From DATEPR01 sp036269975 (GTDB lineage: Bacteria; Actinomycetota; Actinomycetes; Mycobacteriales; Pseudonocardiaceae), in contig DATBDL010000302.1 of NCBI GenBank assembly GCA_036269975.1, positions 1 through 34,664 of the forward strand: a stretch of 34,664 bases of DNA, written 5' to 3'. Below are positions 7,520-19,269 of the stretch, piece after piece. The stretch's first letter is position 1. Each line of letters begins with the position of its first letter. The position numbers and the translations under genes are program-made. The notes below the pieces were generated by a model that was given only the letters and a program-made list of their open reading frames with translations, was not told the origin of the DNA and did not search any database.

Positions 7520-8803
7520 GTGCCGACCGATCATCCCGTGCTGTCCGCCCCGCCGTCGACCGCCGACGTTGCGCCGACGCGGATGACCGTTCGTGACCGC
7601 CGATCGGCGCTCCTGCCAACGGGCCTGCTCGTGGCGGCGATTCTGCTGGTAGCCGGGAACCTGCGGCCCGTCGTGACCAGCCTCGGCTCGGTGCTGGACC
7701 TGGTGCACGGCTCGCTGCACACGTCCTCCGCGTGGGTGAGCGTGCTGACGGCGCTGCCCGGCCTGTGCTTCGGCCTCGCCGGTTTCCTGGCACCACTGTT
7801 GGCCCGGCGGCTCGGCCTCGCCCGCGCGATCGGCCTCGCGATGCTGCTGCTGACCGTCGGGGCGCTGGTGCGGGTGCTGGACGGTGCCTCGGTCGTGCTC
7901 GGCGGGACGCTGGTGGCGTGCGCCGGCATCGCGGTGTGCAACGTGCTGATACCGGTCGTGGTCAAGCAGTCCTATCCGCACCGGATCGGACTGATCACCG
8001 GCCTGTACACGGCCGTCCTGCAGGGCGCTGCCGCGCTCGGTTCGTTCCTCACACCGATCACGGCATCGGCGGCCGGCGGCTGGCGGCCGGCACTGGGGCA
8101 GTGGGGACTGCTGGCGGTGCTGGGCACGCTCGGCTGGGTCGCTGCCGCACGCCACGGCGGAACTCGGTCGACGGTCGTCGTCGTCGACGACGACGCGGTT
8201 GCCGAGCACAGGGTTGTCGAACCCACGTCGTCGCGTCGTTCGCTGTGGCGCAACCCGTTGGCGTGGACCGTGACCGCGTTCTTCGGTCTCCAGTCGATGT
8301 TCGCCTACGAGATGATGGGCTGGGCGCCGCAGGTGCTGATGAGCGCCGGCGTGTCCAGGGGCGAGGCGGGCGCCATGCTGGCGGTGATGGGCGTGCTCGG
8401 CGTGCCGTTGAGCCTGCTGCTGGCACCGTTGGCGGCCAGGCAGCGCAGCCAGTCCGGCTGGCTGGTCGGGCTCACCCTGCTCGGCGCGATCGGCATCGTC
8501 GGCCTGCTGGTGGCACCCGGCGCCGCGCCGTGGCTGTGGTCGGTGACCGTCGGCGTGGGGATGGGCGTTTTCGCGATCGCGGTGGCGCTGATTCCGTTGC
8601 GCACCAAGAACTCCGCCGACACGCAGGCACTGTCCACAATGGTCCAGGGTGTCGGCTACCTGCTGGCCGCCGTCGGCCCGTTCGCATTCGGCCTGCTGCA
8701 CGGCAGCACCGGCGGCTGGACCGCGTCCCTGACGCTCATGTTGGCGGGAGTCGCCGTACAGGCCGTGTTCGGCTGGCTCGCCGGCCGGCCGCGCTACATC
8801 TAG
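7520..8803 (+). CDS. MFS transporter, CynX/NimT family
   Basis: About 427 residues with twelve predicted hydrophobic segments, starting LLPTGLLVAAILLVAGNLRPVVTSLGSVL and including the ALPGLCFGLAGFLAPLLARRLG motif typical of the CynX/NimT (cyanate or 2-nitroimidazole) branch. The central cytoplasmic loop between segments 6 and 7 contains STVVVVDDDAVAEH, encoded by a GTC/GAC palindrome. Substrate cannot be read from sequence. I prefer the GTG start at 7520 because a CATACT box lies 7 bases upstream (leaderless type); an in-frame ATG at 7499 adds 7 residues but has no ribosome site. Control by the divergent FadR-type regulator is likely. It ends 3 bases before the convergent mtr stop, leaving no room for a conventional terminator. 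Confidence 0.9.
   Translation: MPTDHPVLSAPPSTADVAPTRMTVRDRRSALLPTGLLVAAILLVAGNLRPVVTSLGSVLDLVHGSLHTSSAWVSVLTALPGLCFGLAGFLAPLLARRLGLARAIGLAMLLLTVGALVRVLDGASVVLGGTLVACAGIAVCNVLIPVVVKQSYPHRIGLITGLYTAVLQGAAALGSFLTPITASAAGGWRPALGQWGLLAVLGTLGWVAAARHGGTRSTVVVVDDDAVAEHRVVEPTSSRRSLWRNPLAWTVTAFFGLQSMFAYEMMGWAPQVLMSAGVSRGEAGAMLAVMGVLGVPLSLLLAPLAARQRSQSGWLVGLTLLGAIGIVGLLVAPGAAPWLWSVTVGVGMGVFAIAVALIPLRTKNSADTQALSTMVQGVGYLLAAVGPFAFGLLHGSTGGWTASLTLMLAGVAVQAVFGWLAGRPRYI
8177..8194. repeat. 18-bp perfect palindrome of GTC/GAC triplets inside the MFS gene
   Basis: (GTC)3(GAC)3 forms a perfect palindrome in the coding sequence of the MFS central loop, where it encodes Val and Asp runs (VVVVDDD). It could form a cruciform or hairpin. 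It probably reflects triplet slippage in a loop under weak constraint, since the flanking transmembrane segments are normal. Confidence 0.7.
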
Positions 8804-8806
8804 CCG

Positions 8807-10198
8807 TCAGTAGTCCAGCGGCAGGTTGAGCAGCGCGTTCTCGACCAGTTCCGGCATCGCGGGGTGGATCCAGTACTGGCCATCGGCCATCGACCGGGCG
8901 TCGAGGCCGAAGCTCATCGCCTGGATCAACGGCTGGATCAGGGTGGGCGCCTGCGGGCCGATGATGTGCGCGCCCAGCAGTTGACCGGTCGTCGGGTCGG
9001 CGATCAGCTTCGCGAAACCCGTCGTGTCCTCCATCGCCCAGCCGTACGCGATGCCGGCGTACTCCTGTTCCGACGTCACGTACCGGATGCCGCGTGCTGC
9101 CGCGTCCCGCTCCCGTAGGCCCACCGACGCTATCTGTGGCGAGCTGAACACGGCGTGCGGCACGAACCGGTGATCCGCCGCTTTCGGCGCGTTCGGGTTG
9201 GCCAGGTTGTACTTCACGATCCGCGCTTCGTGGTTGGCCACGTGCTTGAGCTGGTACGGCGAGTCGATGTCGCCGAGTGCGTAGATGCCGTCGACGTTGG
9301 TCCGCTGGTACTCGTCGACGAGCACGTAGCCGGTCGGGCTGGTTGCCACGCCGGTCGCCGCCACGTCGAGCAGGTCCGTGTTCGGCACCCGGCCGACGGC
9401 GACCAGCAACGCGTCCGCTTCGACGGTTTCCGCGCCGCGCGGCCCTTCCAGGTGCAGCCGTACGACATCGTCGATTCGTTCCACCCGAACGGCTTTCCGG
9501 TCCAGCCGGACGTCCCAGCGGCGCTGCGCCAACTCGGTGAACCTGGCGCTGATCGCGTCGTCCTCGTCGCGCAGCAACGCGCCGGAGCGGCCGATCATGG
9601 TGATCTCGGTGCCGAACGATCCGAACACGTGCGCGAACTCGGCCGCGATGAAGCCACCGCCCAGGATGACCAGCCGGCGCGGTGGCGCGTCCAGCCGCAT
9701 GATGTCGTCGCTGGTGTGGTAGCCCGATTCGGCCAGCCCCGGCAGGTCCGGGACGACCGGCCGGCTGCCGGCGGCCAGCACCACGCGGTCCGCCGTGATC
9801 GTCTCGACCTGGCCGTCCACGTCGACGTCGAGGGTTTTCGGGCCGGTGAAGCGAGCCAGACCCGCGTAGACCGTCACGTTGCGGTTGTCCGGATGGTTGG
9901 TGCGGTACTCGCGGCCGCCCGTGGCGATCGGGTCGATCCGGCCGAAGATCCGGTCCCTGATGTCGGCCCACCGCACCCCGTGCAGCTCACTGTCCACACC
10001 GAACCGTGGCCCGTGCGTGGCGTAGCCGGCGATGTCGGCGGTGTGGACGAACATCTTCGTCGGGATGCATCCGACGTTCAGGCACGTCCCGCCGAAAACG
10101 CCCTTCTCCACCACCGCCACGGTCCGGTCCGCGAACTCCGGCCCGAGCACGGAGTTCCCGGAACCGGTCCCGATGATCACCAGATCGAAGTGCCGCAC
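8807..10198 (-). CDS. mtr: Mycothione reductase
   Basis: NADPH- and FAD-dependent reductase that regenerates mycothiol from its disulfide; cytosolic homodimer of the glutathione-reductase family. The 463-residue protein shows the FAD motif DLVIIGTGSGNSVLGPE at the N-terminus, the redox-active pair in GGTCLNVGCIPTK, the NADPH-binding GGGFIAAEFAHVF, the second FAD motif GIYALGDIDSPYQLKHVANHEA, and the C-terminal catalytic WIHPAMPELVENAL. I chose the GTG start at 10198 because GGAAGGA lies 7 bases upstream and it gives the short N-terminus of known Mtr; an upstream in-frame start at 10252 would add 18 residues of non-conserved sequence. It ends tail-to-tail with the MFS gene. Presence of Mtr marks the organism as a mycothiol producer. 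Confidence 0.95.
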   Translation of the reverse strand: MRHFDLVIIGTGSGNSVLGPEFADRTVAVVEKGVFGGTCLNVGCIPTKMFVHTADIAGYATHGPRFGVDSELHGVRWADIRDRIFGRIDPIATGGREYRTNHPDNRNVTVYAGLARFTGPKTLDVDVDGQVETITADRVVLAAGSRPVVPDLPGLAESGYHTSDDIMRLDAPPRRLVILGGGFIAAEFAHVFGSFGTEITMIGRSGALLRDEDDAISARFTELAQRRWDVRLDRKAVRVERIDDVVRLHLEGPRGAETVEADALLVAVGRVPNTDLLDVAATGVATSPTGYVLVDEYQRTNVDGIYALGDIDSPYQLKHVANHEARIVKYNLANPNAPKAADHRFVPHAVFSSPQIASVGLRERDAAARGIRYVTSEQEYAGIAYGWAMEDTTGFAKLIADPTTGQLLGAHIIGPQAPTLIQPLIQAMSFGLDARSMADGQYWIHPAMPELVENALLNLPLDY

Positions 10199-10278
10199 GC
10201 CGCCGTCCTTCCCCCTGAGGAACCGCCCAGAACCACTGTCCAACCCTGCCAACGGTCGGCGCGGCCGGATGATTCCGG

Positions 10279-10824
10279 TCAGGCCGCGTAGACCGGTGTG
10301 ATGATCGCCCTGGCCAGGGTGTGGAACACCAGGTTGAAGCTGGCCACGGCCGGCGTCACCGACTCGCGGTCCAGTTCCAACGTCGGCACGTCCACCGCGT
10401 GCACCACGTAGTAGTACCGGTGCGCGCGGTCACCCGCCGGCGGCGCCGCACCGCCGAACGCCTTGAGTCCGTAGTCGTTGCGGACGTGGAACGCGCCATC
10501 GGGCAGCGTGTCGTCACTCGCGCCGGCACCGGCGACCAGTTCGGTGACCGAAGCCGGGATGTCCACGACGAACCAGTGCCAGAAACCGGACGGCGTCGGC
10601 GCATCCGGGTCGAAACAGGTGACCGCGTAGCTCTGGGTGCCGTCGGGGGCGCCGGTCCAGCTCAACTGGGGCGACACGTTCTCGCCGCCGGCACCGAAAC
10701 CGTCGAAAACATGCCGTTTCGACTTCTGTTCGCCATGCTGAACATCCGTCGACGTGACCGTGAACGACGGCACGGCTGGCAACTGGCTGTACGGGTCGAC
10801 GGCGACGGGGCGATCCAGGCTCAT
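10279..10824 (-). CDS. YbhB/YbcL family phosphatidylethanolamine-binding-like (Raf kinase inhibitor-like) protein
   Basis: 181-residue bacterial PEBP. The conserved anion-binding signature is visible: CFDPDAPTPSGFWHWFVVDIP (DPDAP and HW) and, further on, YGGAAPPAGD-like FGGAAPPAGDRAHRYYYVVHAVD (GPxPP-His region). Molecular role in bacteria is largely unknown; the fold binds small anionic ligands. The ATG at 10824 follows GGAGGAA with a 7-base spacer; upstream in-frame codons to 10932 lack a ribosome site and conservation. It is divergent from the methyltransferase-cobN pair, with 183 bases between, and lies 80 bases upstream of mtr on the same strand, so the two may be cotranscribed. Confidence 0.93.
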   Translation of the reverse strand: MSLDRPVAVDPYSQLPAVPSFTVTSTDVQHGEQKSKRHVFDGFGAGGENVSPQLSWTGAPDGTQSYAVTCFDPDAPTPSGFWHWFVVDIPASVTELVAGAGASDDTLPDGAFHVRNDYGLKAFGGAAPPAGDRAHRYYYVVHAVDVPTLELDRESVTPAVASFNLVFHTLARAIITPVYAA

Positions 10825-11007
10825 CGAGATTCCTCCAGTCCGGGGGTGGGTGCGCGATCCCAACCTATCGATCCGGCGAGGATGGCGCGATCTGGTCGCG
10901 CTGGGTGACAATAAGACGTGGTGGTACTGCAATACGCTCGTGTGTCACCCTATTGGCGGTATCCGATCAGTGAGCGCCGGCCCGCCCGGTGCTGGAGGAG
11001 CTGCGGC
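10825..11007. promoter_or_regulatory. Divergent intergenic region with an 8-bp inverted repeat and the methyltransferase-cobN promoter candidate
   Basis: GGGTGACA (10903-10910) and TGTCACCC (10943-10950) are perfect inverted repeats separated by 32 bases. The left arm contains GTGACA (10905-10910), which can serve as a -35 with TGCAAT (10928-10933) as a -10 at 17 bases spacing, pointing toward the methyltransferase and cobN. The inverted repeat therefore brackets the likely promoter, and the arms are 40 bp apart centre to centre, close to four helical turns. I see no cobalamin-riboswitch elements here. The promoter toward the PEBP gene is unclear (TAGGTT at 10867-10862 is the best -10). Confidence 0.5.
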
Positions 11008-11825
11008 ATGGAACGGCCAGAGCGCACCCTGGGCAAGATCGACGTGGACAGACCGTCGTCGGCCCGGATCTACGACTACTTCCTGGGTGGGGCTCACAAC
11101 TTCGAGGTCGATCGGGTCGCGGCCGAGGAACTGGCCAAGGTGCACCCGGCGATCGGCATTGCCATGCGCGCCAACCGGTCCTACCTGCGCCGTGCCGTCA
11201 ACTACCTCGGCCGGCACGGGGTGGACCAGTTCCTCGATCTCGGCTCCGGCATTCCGACCGTGGGCAACGTGCACGAGATCGCCCAGCGCGCCAATCCGGC
11301 CGCGCGGGTGGTCTACGTGGACATCGAGCCGATCGCGGTGACCCACAGCAACACGATCCTGGCCGGCAACGACAACGCGCTCGCCATCCAGGCCGACCTA
11401 CGCGACGCCCAGCAGGTGCTGTCCGATCCGGCGCTGGACAAACTGCTCGATCTCGCGCGTCCCGTCGGCCTTATCCTGGCCGGTGTGCTCCAGTACGTCA
11501 GTGACGACGACGACCCCGCCGGCATGGTCCACAGCTACGTCGAACGGCTCGCACCCGGCAGCTACGTCGCCATGTCGCATCCGTCCCTCGACGAGCTGAC
11601 GTCCGAACGAGTGGCCGGTGCCGTGAAGGCGACCGACGTGTACCAGCGCAGCGACACGCCGTTCCACTACCGCCCCAAGTCCGAGTTCGAACTCTTCTTC
11701 GACGGCACCGAACTCGTCGAGCCGGGCGTGGTGAGCATGTGGGACTGGCGGCCCGAACTCGGCGCCGACAACATCGACGAACACGACGGCCAGGTCAACG
11801 GTTTCGCCGGAGTCGGCCGCAAACC

Positions 11826-11829
<4 letters not shown>
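11008..11829 (+). CDS. SAM-dependent methyltransferase, DUF574 (Methyltransf_19) family
   Basis: 273-residue protein with the family's N-terminal signature DRPSSARIYDYFLGGAHNFEVDR, the SAM-binding motif FLDLGSGIPTVGNVHEIAQ, an acidic loop VVYVDIEPIAVTHS and the later LDLARPVGLILAGVLQYVSDDDDP. This family is abundant in actinobacteria and its substrates are mostly unknown. The ATG at 11008 is preceded by GGAGGAG with a 7-base spacer. Its stop overlaps the cobN start (GTGA at 11826-11829), so the two are translationally coupled. That pairing suggests, but does not prove, a link with corrinoid or tetrapyrrole metabolism; alternatively it is a hitchhiking upstream gene whose promoter drives cobN. 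Confidence 0.9.
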
Positions 11830-15460
<3,631 letters not shown>

Positions 15461-15464
<4 letters not shown>

Positions 15465-16108
15465 GCGTTCTCCCTGGCCAGGCCGTCCAACAGCAGGCGC
15501 AGGCCGAGTTGGAACACCGTGTCGCCGGAGAACCGCGACATGGCCGCGCTCCGAGCCGCGGTGTGCGGATGGGTGGCCGGGTCGAGTGCGGCCGTGGTTT
15601 CCTGGCCGCGTCGTTGGCGGGCGGCCGGATCGGGGTCGTCGCGGCGGGCCACCTCGAACGCCGTCGCGCCGATCGTGTGTACCAGCAACAGTTGTAGCGC
15701 TCGCACCGCCGCGTCACCGGGTACGCCGCCGTCGTGCAGGTAGCCGAGAATCGCCTCACCCAGCCGTAGCGCGTTGGGCCCGATCGTCTGGCGGGACAGG
15801 AAGAGTGACACCAGATCACCGTTGGCCAGCAGCGCCTGCCGCGTGCCGGCCATGATCGTCTCGATGCGTTTGCGCCAACTGCCCCGCGTCGGCACGGCAA
15901 CGTCGTCCAGCACCGAGTCCAGCAGCAGGTCGATCAGCGCGTCCTTGTCGGAAACGTGGCTGTAGATGGCGTTCGGCGCCACGGCGAGTCGTGTTGCCAC
16001 GTGCCGCATCGACACGGCGGGCAGGCCGTCCTCGTGCAGGATCGCCAGGGCCGCCGCCACGACGTCGGCGCGGCTGATGCCGGCGCGCTGTCCCGGTGTC
16101 CTCGTCAC
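15461..16108 (-). CDS. TetR family transcriptional regulator (tetracycline-repressor-type C-terminal domain)
   Basis: 215 residues; HTH region ISRADVVAAALAILHEDGLPAVSMRHVATRLAVAPNAIYSHVSDKDALID at about 11-60, with NAIYSHVSDKDALID as recognition helix and start of the linker. The long C-terminal domain resembles the TetR_C-type ligand domain. It is divergent from a dienelactone-hydrolase-like gene, with only 45 bases between the start codons, and the tandem repeats there are the likely operators. The GTG start at 16108 has no Shine-Dalgarno; TACAGT lies 7 bases upstream on the minus strand, so a leaderless message is likely. The stop interlocks with that of cobN. Confidence 0.93.
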
Positions 16109-16153
16109 GAGTCATACTGTACACCGTCCAACTCATGCTGTACGGTGTCCAAT
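16109..16153. promoter_or_regulatory. Face-to-face leaderless promoters with tandem 20-bp repeats
   Basis: Two direct repeats, 16112-16131 and 16133-16152, agree at 16 of 20 positions (TCATRCTGTAC then GTCCAA at the end) and start 21 bp apart, two helical turns. ACACCGT (16121-16127) and ACGGTGT (16142-16148) also form a perfect inverted repeat. TACAGT on the minus strand (16121-16116) is 7 bases from the TetR GTG, and TACGGT on the plus strand (16141-16146) is 7 bases from the hydrolase ATG, so each repeat overlaps one -10 box. A regulator bound here would control both genes together. Confidence 0.6.
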
Positions 16154-16717
16154 ATGACGACCATCGTGCTCTTCCACTCCGCCCAGGGTCTGCGCCCCGG
16201 CGTGCACTCCTTCGCCGACCAGCTCCGCGCCGCCGGCCACACCGTGCACACGCCGGACTTCTTCGACGGCAACGTGTTCGACGACCTGAACGACGGCGTC
16301 GCCTACCGCGACCAACTCGGCATCCCGGAGATCGCCCGACGTGGCCAGGCCGCCGTCGAGGACCTGCCCAACGACGTGGTGTACGGCGGTTTCTCGCTCG
16401 GCACCGGCCCGGCCCAACTGCTCGCCCAGACCCGACCGGGTGCCAGGGGCGCACTGCTGTTCCACGGTTGCCTGCCGACGGCCGCGTTCGGCACGCCGTG
16501 GCCCGATTCGGTACCGCTGACCGTACACACCATGGCCGACGATCCGTGGGTCGACCTGGCCGTGGCGCGCGGGCTCGTCGACGAGGCCAAGGACGGCGAA
16601 CTCTGCGCGTATCCCGGCAGCGGGCACCTGTTCCTCGACCCCGACCTGGCCGACTACGACAAGGACGCGGCCGAACTGGTACTCGAACGCGTGCTGGTGT
16701 TCATCGGCCGGCTGTGA
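16154..16717 (+). CDS. Dienelactone hydrolase family alpha/beta hydrolase
   Basis: 187-residue cytosolic hydrolase. The nucleophile elbow is GGFSLGTG, with Ser where classical dienelactone hydrolases have Cys; the acid is probably in MADDPWVD and the base His in YPGSGHLFLD, which is the usual order. N-terminal TIVLFHSAQGLRPGVHSFADQLRAAGHTV and DFFDGNVFDDL are DLH-like. Natural substrate unknown. The ATG start at 16154 lies 7 bases downstream of TACGGT and no ribosome site is present, which fits a leaderless transcript under control of the divergent TetR regulator. The 3' end overlaps the convergent protease gene by 17 bases. Confidence 0.92.
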   Translation: MTTIVLFHSAQGLRPGVHSFADQLRAAGHTVHTPDFFDGNVFDDLNDGVAYRDQLGIPEIARRGQAAVEDLPNDVVYGGFSLGTGPAQLLAQTRPGARGALLFHGCLPTAAFGTPWPDSVPLTVHTMADDPWVDLAVARGLVDEAKDGELCAYPGSGHLFLDPDLADYDKDAAELVLERVLVFIGRL

Positions 16718-17582
16718 TCGCCGTGTCGTACAGGTGCTGGACGTCGTCGTCGAAGTAGCTGCTGTACGACACATCCGGCGTGTCGCCGCCGGTCTCGTAG
16801 CCGCCGATCACGCCGACAACGACGCCGAGGCCGGTGGCCGGATCGACGTCGGTCACCCACGGTCCGCCGCTGGTGCCGTCCGGGAAGTCGCCGCAGTCGA
16901 ACCGTAGCTGGAACCGCCGCTCCCGCGTGCTGTTCGTCTGGCAGGTCGTCGGTTCCTCGGTGTCGTCCGGATATCCGGTGACCCGGACCGGCAGGTCGTA
17001 GCCGAGGTTCGTGCCCAACCGGTTGCCACCGGCCGCCGCCTGCACGGTCCGCGTGCTGCCCTGCTGGTGCACCACCAGGAAGCCGAAGTCCAGATCCTCG
17101 TCGGAATCGCTGATCCAGCGCGGATCCACCACGAGCCGGCTCGGCGTCCAGATCCCGTACGGGTCCTGGCCGTCGTGATAGCCGGGCACGAAGGCGATGT
17201 CGTCGCGGTAGTCGCCGCCCGCTCCGTCGTGGATGCAGTGCGCGGCGGTCAGCACGAGGTCACCCTCGGGGGAGTCGACCACGCTGGCCGTGCAGTAGTG
17301 GCCGGTGAGGCCGTCGTCGTCGGTCGTGAACAGCGCGCCGACCGCCGGCACGCCGGGCCCCAGCGGCTGGTCGTCGCCCGAGCTGGGCGTCGTGGTCGGC
17401 GTGGCGGCCTGCTGGGTCGGGGTGGTCCAGTGCCGGGCGGCGATCGCGTTCTCGTCCTGCGACACCTGCCGGACTCCCGTCTCCGCCTCCCGGCTGGTGT
17501 CGGGCACGACGACGCTGGCCGGCAGCGTGAGCACGGCCAACAGCACGATGGCGATCACGCCGACCGTGCCCCGCCATGGCAT
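16701..17582 (-). CDS. Secreted or membrane-anchored trypsin-like serine protease (S1 family)
   Basis: 293 residues. The N-terminus MPWRGTVGVIAIVLLAVLTLPASVVV is a basic-hydrophobic signal or anchor, followed by a Thr/Pro/Gln-rich spacer (residues about 45-75) and a chymotrypsin-fold domain. The catalytic triad is visible: His in LVLTAAHCIHD, Asp in the DLDFGFLVV strand and Ser in DFPDGTSGGPWV. Two cysteine pairs (YCTAS/AHC and TCQTN/FDCGD) suggest disulfides and an extracytoplasmic location. The ATG at 17582 follows GGAGGTGA with a 7-base spacer; a GTG 15 codons upstream lacks such a site. It is divergent from the M48 peptidase gene, 129 bases away. Substrate unknown. Confidence 0.9.
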   Translation of the reverse strand: MPWRGTVGVIAIVLLAVLTLPASVVVPDTSREAETGVRQVSQDENAIAARHWTTPTQQAATPTTTPSSGDDQPLGPGVPAVGALFTTDDDGLTGHYCTASVVDSPEGDLVLTAAHCIHDGAGGDYRDDIAFVPGYHDGQDPYGIWTPSRLVVDPRWISDSDEDLDFGFLVVHQQGSTRTVQAAAGGNRLGTNLGYDLPVRVTGYPDDTEEPTTCQTNSTRERRFQLRFDCGDFPDGTSGGPWVTDVDPATGLGVVVGVIGGYETGGDTPDVSYSSYFDDDVQHLYDTAITAGR

Positions 17583-17711
17583 GCCGCCGTCACCTCCATT
17601 CGGACTCCCACCAGCCAAGACCACCACATCGTGATCGCAGAAGCACTCCCGTGTCCGGTTTGTTCAGAGACCTCACAGAATTCGCCAGACATCGCGCATA
17701 CGCTGACGGAC

Positions 17712-18770
17712 ATGGAATCCAGTGGCCGGGGTGATGCGCAGATCGTCCGGAGCAGAGTCCGGTTTCCCGGCATCAGCCCCCGCGCCTACGAGCACCCCGC
17801 CGACCGGGGCGCGCTGACCACGCTGCGTTCCGTGCCCGGTTTCCCAGTCGTGCTCAAGGCCGTCTCCGGCGCGTTCAGCGAGCGCGGCGAACGGCTGCTC
17901 ACGCTCGGCAGCGCCGTTCGCGTCGGCCCGAAGCAGTACCCGGTGCTGCACCAGTTGCGCGCCGACTGCTGCGACGTCCTGGACATCGACCCCGTACCCG
18001 AGCTGTTCGTCATCCGCGACCCGAACGCCAACGGCATGGCCATCGGCCTGGACCAGCCGTTCGTCGTGCTCACCACGGGCATGGTGGCGATGATGGACAC
18101 CGAGGCCCTGCGGGTCGTGATCGGCCACGAGCTGGGCCACGTCCTGTCCGGCCACGCCCTCTACCGCACGCTGTTGTTCCGGCTGATCCGGATGATGCAG
18201 GGCCTGTCCTGGCTGCCGCTGGGCTACTGGGGCCTGCGGGCCATCGTCGCCGCGCTGCGCGAGTGGTACCGCAAGGCCGAACTGTCCGCAGACCGGGCCG
18301 GGCTGCTGTGCTCGCAGGACCCCGCCGCCGCGCTGCGTGGCCACGTCCTGCTGGCCGGCGCCATCGAGCCCGCTGACGTCGACACGGCCGAGTTCCTGCG
18401 TCAGGCCGCCGACTACGAGTCCGGCGGCGACGTCCGCGACAGCGTGCTCAAGCTGCTCAACACGATGGACGACACGCACCCGCTGGCCGTCGTCCGCGCG
18501 GCCGAACTCCAGCGCTGGGCCGCTTCGAGCGAGTATCGGGCCATCCTCGGCGGCGAGTACCAGCGCCGCGACGACGGCGACCAGCCGGCCAGCACGTGGA
18601 CCCAGGACGTGAAGGACGCCGCCCGCTCGTACCGGGACACGTTCGTCGAGTCCACCGACCCGTTGGCCAAGGTGCTCACCGAGGTCGGCGGGGTGATCTC
18701 GGGCACAGCGAACAAGGTATGGCAGCGCTTCGGCGGCAAACCGGACGAGGAACAGCCACCCGAGGAGTGA
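17712..18770 (+). CDS. M48 family zinc metallopeptidase
   Basis: 352 residues with the zinc site HELGH at 139-143 and the third ligand Glu190 in KAELSADRAGLL, the M48 arrangement. Upstream are the typical NANGMAIGLDQPFVVLTTGMV strands. A hydrophobic stretch (about 151-182) could associate with the membrane but no classical HtpX four-helix topology is seen. The C-terminal 90 residues are helical and charged, ending acidic (PDEEQPPEE). The ATG at 17712 has no Shine-Dalgarno. It is divergent from the S1 protease, so two proteases share a 129-base promoter region in which I see no clear operator. Cellular role unknown. Confidence 0.92.
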   Translation: MESSGRGDAQIVRSRVRFPGISPRAYEHPADRGALTTLRSVPGFPVVLKAVSGAFSERGERLLTLGSAVRVGPKQYPVLHQLRADCCDVLDIDPVPELFVIRDPNANGMAIGLDQPFVVLTTGMVAMMDTEALRVVIGHELGHVLSGHALYRTLLFRLIRMMQGLSWLPLGYWGLRAIVAALREWYRKAELSADRAGLLCSQDPAAALRGHVLLAGAIEPADVDTAEFLRQAADYESGGDVRDSVLKLLNTMDDTHPLAVVRAAELQRWAASSEYRAILGGEYQRRDDGDQPASTWTQDVKDAARSYRDTFVESTDPLAKVLTEVGGVISGTANKVWQRFGGKPDEEQPPEE

Positions 18771-18803
18771 CCCGCGAGCTCGGCTTGTGATATCCAGGTC
18801 AAG

Positions 18804-19265
18804 GTGAGCGTCTCTCCCGTAGCCACCGCGTTGCACCGCGAGTGGGCAGCCGATCTGACCACCGAACGCCTCTACGCGCTGCTGCGGCTGCGCATCGACG
18901 TGTTCGTCATCGAGCAGGAGTGCGCCTACCAGGAACTGGACGGGCGCGACCTCGACCTGGGCACCCGGCACTTCTGGATCGCATCCGAGCACCGCGACGA
19001 GCCGGTCGCCTATCTGCGGTTGCTGGAGCAGCCAGGTGGGTGCTTCCGGATCGGCCGGGTCTGCACGGCCAAGGCGTACCGGGGGACCGGCCTGTCGCGG
19101 CGGCTGATGGAGGCCGCGCTCGCCGACGCCGGTGACGCCGAGGTCATGCTGTCGGCCCAGGAGCGGGTGGCCGACCTGTACGAGGCGTACGGATTCGTGC
19201 GGGAGGGCGACCCCTACCTCGAGGACGGCATCCCGCACATCGACATGCGCCGCAAGAGCCGCTGA
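18804..19265 (+). CDS. ElaA-like GNAT family N-acetyltransferase
   Basis: 153 residues matching the ElaA subgroup: LYALLRLRIDVFVIEQECAYQELDGRDLD near the N-terminus, FRIGRVCTAKAYRGTGLSRRLMEAAL as the acetyl-CoA-binding core (RGTGLSRRL) and a C-terminal LYEAYGFVREGDPYLEDGIPHIDMRR. The acceptor is unknown. The GTG start at 18804 has only a weak AGG upstream; TATCCA at 18791-18796 is 7 bases before it. In Mycobacterium a similar GNAT gene sits next to the cobaltochelatase-like gene preceding cobO, so its neighbourhood here is conserved except for bioF and the riboswitch. It ends 4 bases before the convergent bioF stop. Confidence 0.92.
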   Translation: MSVSPVATALHREWAADLTTERLYALLRLRIDVFVIEQECAYQELDGRDLDLGTRHFWIASEHRDEPVAYLRLLEQPGGCFRIGRVCTAKAYRGTGLSRRLMEAALADAGDAEVMLSAQERVADLYEAYGFVREGDPYLEDGIPHIDMRRKSR

Positions 19266-19269
19266 CCAC

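Noticed and set aside
10825..11007. Second cobalamin riboswitch before the methyltransferase-cobN pair
   Set aside because: No B12 box, no GCCACTG core and no suitable P1 stem in this stretch.
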